Shown: positions 61,231 through 64,000 of the stretch, one piece after another
Position numbering within the stretch: position 1 is the first letter of the stretch
Layout: every line of letters starts with the position of its first letter
Assembly: GCA_017622495.1 (NCBI GenBank)
Contig: JAGAQY010000049.1
Span: 56,554 to 120,553, forward strand
From: Bacteroidaceae bacterium
GTDB lineage: Bacteria > Bacteroidota > Bacteroidia > Bacteroidales > Bacteroidaceae
DNA: 64,000 nucleotides
Reading direction: 5' to 3'
Translations under genes and position numbers: made by a program
Notes under the pieces: generated by a model
Told to the model about the DNA's origin: nothing
Seen by the model: the letters and a program-made list of their open reading frames with translations, nothing else
The model's database searches: none

Positions 61231-62766
61231 TTAGCACTTGTGAAGAATGCGAGCTACAAAATCACGCATGCCTCTACTTCCTATGTACAAAATGAAAAAC
61301 TGAATTACAGAGAGAATGGCACCTGTGCATATAGCATAGCAAATCAGACCAATCCAAGATGACCTTGGTAAATGAGAATCAATAGTGTTATGCAGTACAT
61401 AAAAGATTACTGCACCTATTATTGTACATAGGAACAATCCGACAAAACCTCTTATATATGTTTGAATTGGAATGTGCAGGGCATATTTAAAAAGGAAATA
61501 GGGCTTCCATCCATACACAACTATAAGCATACTGACAATACCTCCAAGAAGCACACCCTCTAGCCCCCAAAGTGTTCCACCTACAAGAGCAACAACAACA
61601 AATATGACGCTTTCTACAAGAGGAGCCCAGATATCTCGATAAAGGCCATGCCCGCTAATAAATTCATCAGTAGTTCCATGTAAAACGCCCAAAGCAAAAC
61701 CAATAATCACCATTATAAGAATACGCCTAGACATAACGTATTCGCTTCCTAACCATAAAGTAATAAAAGGGGGAATTAAATAATATAGAAAAATAGCTGA
61801 AATGCTGACGAATAAAAAGCGAATAGAGAGCAACTCCCAATAAATACGCATTATCTTTTCTTTGTTTCCTTCAGCTATCAAGTTACCAACACTCGCTTTG
61901 CTACTGTCCAGGAAGCTACTAAATAGCCCTGATAGTTTTGATGTCAGGAGGGTATAATTCCCATAGTATGCCACACTCTGCAATGAAGCGAAAGCATAAA
62001 CAAGAAAAGGCGTCAACTGATACTGAACAAAAGATCCTATTTTATGTATAAAGACTTGTTTTGTAAGTGTAATTATATTAGGATACTTTTGTAGAAGTTT
62101 ACGACCACTACGCGGTTCACTTTTTAACCAGGGATAAACTTGATTTATCTTCCAATTGAGAATAAACGTATAAATGATTCCAAAAAATAGTTCTACAAGA
62201 ATCCACAGATAATAATTCCTCGTGTAATATGCACAAATGAGCTGTATTATAATTTTCAGAATGTTAGATGTCTGAAAATAAGCCGATACAACATAATTGC
62301 GTTGATCGGCACCAAGTAAAGTCTGTTTGTAATTAATAAAGTATCCAATAAGAGAACTAACAAGAAAACTATAGTATGCTACATATACGACAGACAAATT
62401 GATAATTATATCCGAGAATATCAGAGGTAGAAATAATGATAAGATAACGCCAACTATCAAAATCACCAACCCTACACACCTATACAGAAAACCAAAAACA
62501 GATATGATCTCATTTATTTGAACATGGTCCTTTTCATAAAGAGGTTTATAGAGTACATAACCTACAGCTGTACCTATACCCAGTTCTGCTAAATTAAGGA
62601 AACCGAGAAGGTTGTATAGAGTAGTTGTAAGACCAACAAAATCAGCGCTCAAACATTCAAGGAATATTTTGCGTGAAAAAAACGAAAGAAGAAGTGTAAA
62701 GAAATAGAAAACGATATTGACGCGAGCATTGAGCAACGTTTTCTTCACTCGTGATTCCGCAGACAT
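61231..62766 (-). CDS. polysaccharide flippase-like membrane protein (Wzx/MOP superfamily)
   Basis: The 511-residue protein has about 12-14 predicted membrane helices and the MATE/Wzx look: an N-terminal basic segment (MSAESRVKKTLLNARVNIVF), FFSRKIFLECLSADFVGLTT and FLNLAELGIGTAVGYVLYKP. It would move lipid-linked glycan across the inner membrane. It is the first gene of a two-gene operon downstream of leader RNA copy 2. Confidence 0.9.
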   Translation of the reverse strand: MSAESRVKKTLLNARVNIVFYFFTLLLSFFSRKIFLECLSADFVGLTTTLYNLLGFLNLAELGIGTAVGYVLYKPLYEKDHVQINEIISVFGFLYRCVGLVILIVGVILSLFLPLIFSDIIINLSVVYVAYYSFLVSSLIGYFINYKQTLLGADQRNYVVSAYFQTSNILKIIIQLICAYYTRNYYLWILVELFFGIIYTFILNWKINQVYPWLKSEPRSGRKLLQKYPNIITLTKQVFIHKIGSFVQYQLTPFLVYAFASLQSVAYYGNYTLLTSKLSGLFSSFLDSSKASVGNLIAEGNKEKIMRIYWELLSIRFLFVSISAIFLYYLIPPFITLWLGSEYVMSRRILIMVIIGFALGVLHGTTDEFISGHGLYRDIWAPLVESVIFVVVALVGGTLWGLEGVLLGGIVSMLIVVYGWKPYFLFKYALHIPIQTYIRGFVGLFLCTIIGAVIFYVLHNTIDSHLPRSSWIGLICYAICTGAILSVIQFFILYIGSRGMRDFVARILHKC

Positions 62767-62830
62767 ATTTTAATCAACACACCACTTGAAAGCTCCCTTT
62801 TCAAATGATTCTTATTAATTAAAATAAGGC

Positions 62831-63107
62831 AAAAAAAAGACGTGGGAGTCATACTCGCTTATCCCACCGTCAGGCCTTCGCATTGCCCTACCCAAGGATA
62901 AGCAACGCATTAGCCCACGCCGTGTGCATATACAAACAACTATTGCCTACAAATGTTGGCAATAGGGTATAATACACCCGATGTGGACGTTCCGTTGCCG
63001 TATCTTCCTGGGTTCAAAGTTGCGAAGTTTGACGGTAGAAGATAACGTTCGTAAACGTCCTTTATCAAAATGTCTTGACCCACCTCCCACAGAGTGAGCT
63101 AATGAGT
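62831..63107 (-). ncRNA. leader RNA with terminator, copy 2 (upstream of the flippase operon)
   Basis: A minus-strand transcript from about 63107 ends at eight T (62831-62838). Terminator stem: GACGTGGGA (62839-62847) with TCCCACCGTC (62862-62871). Competing pairs: CGTGGG (62841-62846) with CCCACG (62914-62919), GCTTAT (62856-62861) with ATAAGC (62898-62903), and GCATTGC (62880-62886) with GCAACGC (62902-62908). Stem sequences differ from copy 1 yet pairing is kept; loops and AACTTCGCAACTT, CGTTTAC and GGGCAATGCGAAGGCCT are shared. Confidence 0.7.
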
Positions 63108-63113
63108 CAGCGA

Positions 63114-63121
63114 CAAAGTTA
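63114..63121 (-). promoter_or_regulatory. -7 promoter element of leader RNA copy 2
   Basis: The minus strand reads TAACTTTG, a full match; the -33 region is AT-rich without a clear TTTG. Confidence 0.55.
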
Positions 63122-63335
63122 GTAATTATTTATGATAATTCGCGGATAATTCATGGAAATTTATGTCAGAAACAAAAATGAGATAGCATAAAAGCGATAA
63201 AGAGGAATTAAAGACAATTAAGGTAGAATATAATTAATACGCGAGCCACAGATTATGATGAAACGTTTTTTTATCACGGGGCAAGCGCGTCACACGGATA
63301 GGCGCAGATTGTTTATTATAATCAGTAAATTTCTT
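63122..63335. other. gene-free AT-rich stretch
   Basis: No gene, promoter or clear repeat was seen in this stretch upstream of the leader RNA promoter. Confidence 0.4.
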
Positions 63336-63455
63336 GCTCAGTGATTAATAATAGACTGTTGCGGAATGGGTTGTCCGGCTGTCCTTATTAGCCATAACCA
63401 CCGAATATCCAATGAATTAACAAGGACAACCTAGGATGTCACAGGGCTGTCCTTG
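63336..63455. repeat. GGTTGTCC-type repeat, copy 2
   Basis: TTGCGGAATGGGTTGTCCGG (63359-63378) matches the left edge of the element at 35825 except at one base. An inner CAAGGACA/TGTCCTTG inverted repeat is at 63421-63428 and 63448-63455. The upstream GCTCAGTGATTAATAATAGA is shared with the copy at 59887. Confidence 0.75.
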
Positions 63456-63587
63456 GAAGACTCAACAGAGATATGCATGTTGGCTATTAATCCATGTGGA
63501 ATTGTACAATACTACACGAGAAACGTGTACGAAATTACCAATCCTTCACTATTACTTATAAAGTATTTTTCCCTGAAGCATCAACAG

Positions 63588-63818
63588 GGAAAACGCATTA
63601 TAAAAATATTCCCGTTTCACGCAGCTTTTTTGTCTCACGCGAATCTCGCAAATCACGCGAAAACGCATCATTTCACTCGCGTTTGCCATTCGGACGGCTA
63701 CATACGAGCGATAGCGATGTATGATTTTGCGAGATTTGCGAGATTCGCGTGAGATAATCATGTCAAATAGAGGATATAAACTAGTAATTTAATTGGAAGA
63801 AATTATAATGCGTTTTCC
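63588..63818. repeat. 231-bp nested inverted repeat (MITE-like), no coding gene
   Basis: The outer perfect 15-bp arms, GGAAAACGCATTATA (63588-63602) and TATAATGCGTTTTCC (63804-63818), enclose perfect 21-bp arms at 63634-63654 and 63733-63753 (core CACGCGAATCTCGCAAATC). A partly matching direct repeat follows at 63821-63960, sharing CATCAAC, ACGCATC and CACTCGCGTTTGCCAT. No open frame here is credible. Confidence 0.8.
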
Positions 63819-64000
63819 ATGAGCATCAACCAGGGCAGACGCATCAGAAAAATCTATATAAATTTTGCATCTTATTCTCAGAATATCTATTTGTTATCCT
63901 CACACAGATCTCACAAATCTCACAGAGAACGCATCGTTACACTCGCGTTTGCCATCCGGCTGAAAACACTCGGCAATGCCGACAAGCGCGGGCGAAGCGA

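Noticed and set aside
63453..63761. Possible small genes at the window end
   Set aside because: They read through nested inverted repeats and direct repeats; composition and overlap on both strands argue against coding.
1..64000. tRNA or rRNA genes
   Set aside because: No tRNA cloverleaf with TTCRA arm or rRNA segment was noticed; repeats and hairpins found do not fit these. A covariance search was not possible.

Overview
The window reads as Bacteroidales chromosome, most like Bacteroidaceae or Prevotellaceae. Promoters follow the Bacteroidetes pattern (TTTG, about 20 nt, then TAnnTTTG), Shine-Dalgarno sequences are largely absent, and the gene content fits: the rpmB-rpmG-DUF4295 set, a MoxR/DUF58/Bat operon, GH92 and GH29 glycosidases, a CotH/RICIN secreted protein and a TPM/LemA pair. 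No rRNA or tRNA gene, CRISPR array or complete insertion sequence was seen.

Layout. 0-11.5 kb is mostly housekeeping on the minus strand: mtaB (cut by the window edge), rpsF-rpsR-rplI, an HU gene next to an HU-LysM membrane fusion, rimO, ftsY, and rpmB-rpmG-DUF4295. A plus-strand tryptophanase-family lyase and a conserved hypothetical sit between ftsY and the ribosomal genes. A 25-cysteine lipoprotein lies at 1.06 kb. 11.5-18.4 kb is moxR-DUF58-BatD-like-batA-batB followed by tsaD and the CinA amidase. 18.5-26.7 kb has trmD behind a triplicated promoter repeat, pyrK-pyrD, a 1107-residue CotH protein and a secreted S9 peptidase.

27-36.7 kb is accessory: a TPR operon containing a TPR-retropepsin fusion, then nine small, AT-rich, co-directional genes of unknown function (30.9-35.2 kb), a long leader RNA ending in a terminator, and a gene-free 1.4 kb full of palindromes and tandem repeats. 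36.7-47.6 kb holds a RelA/SpoT enzyme, a glycan-degrading group (GH5, GH92, GH29), YjbQ, TPM/LemA and purM. 47.7-59.8 kb has a secreted nuclease, an acyl-CoA ligase, lepA, a heavy-metal RND efflux operon (cusB-cusA-cusC type) with a palindromic operator, and a lipid kinase. 60-64 kb holds a flippase and a glycosyltransferase behind a second copy of the leader RNA, then a gene-free, palindrome-rich end.

Most notable: (1) two leader RNAs, about 27 kb apart, in which the terminator and competing stems keep their pairing while the bases change; one precedes polysaccharide genes and the other the unknown nine-gene operon; (2) that nine-gene operon itself, whose last gene appears to carry a one-base deletion; (3) intergenic-type repeats that have entered the coding sequences of two efflux-pump genes in frame; (4) dispersed repeats that carry complete promoters upstream of rpsF, lepA and trmD.
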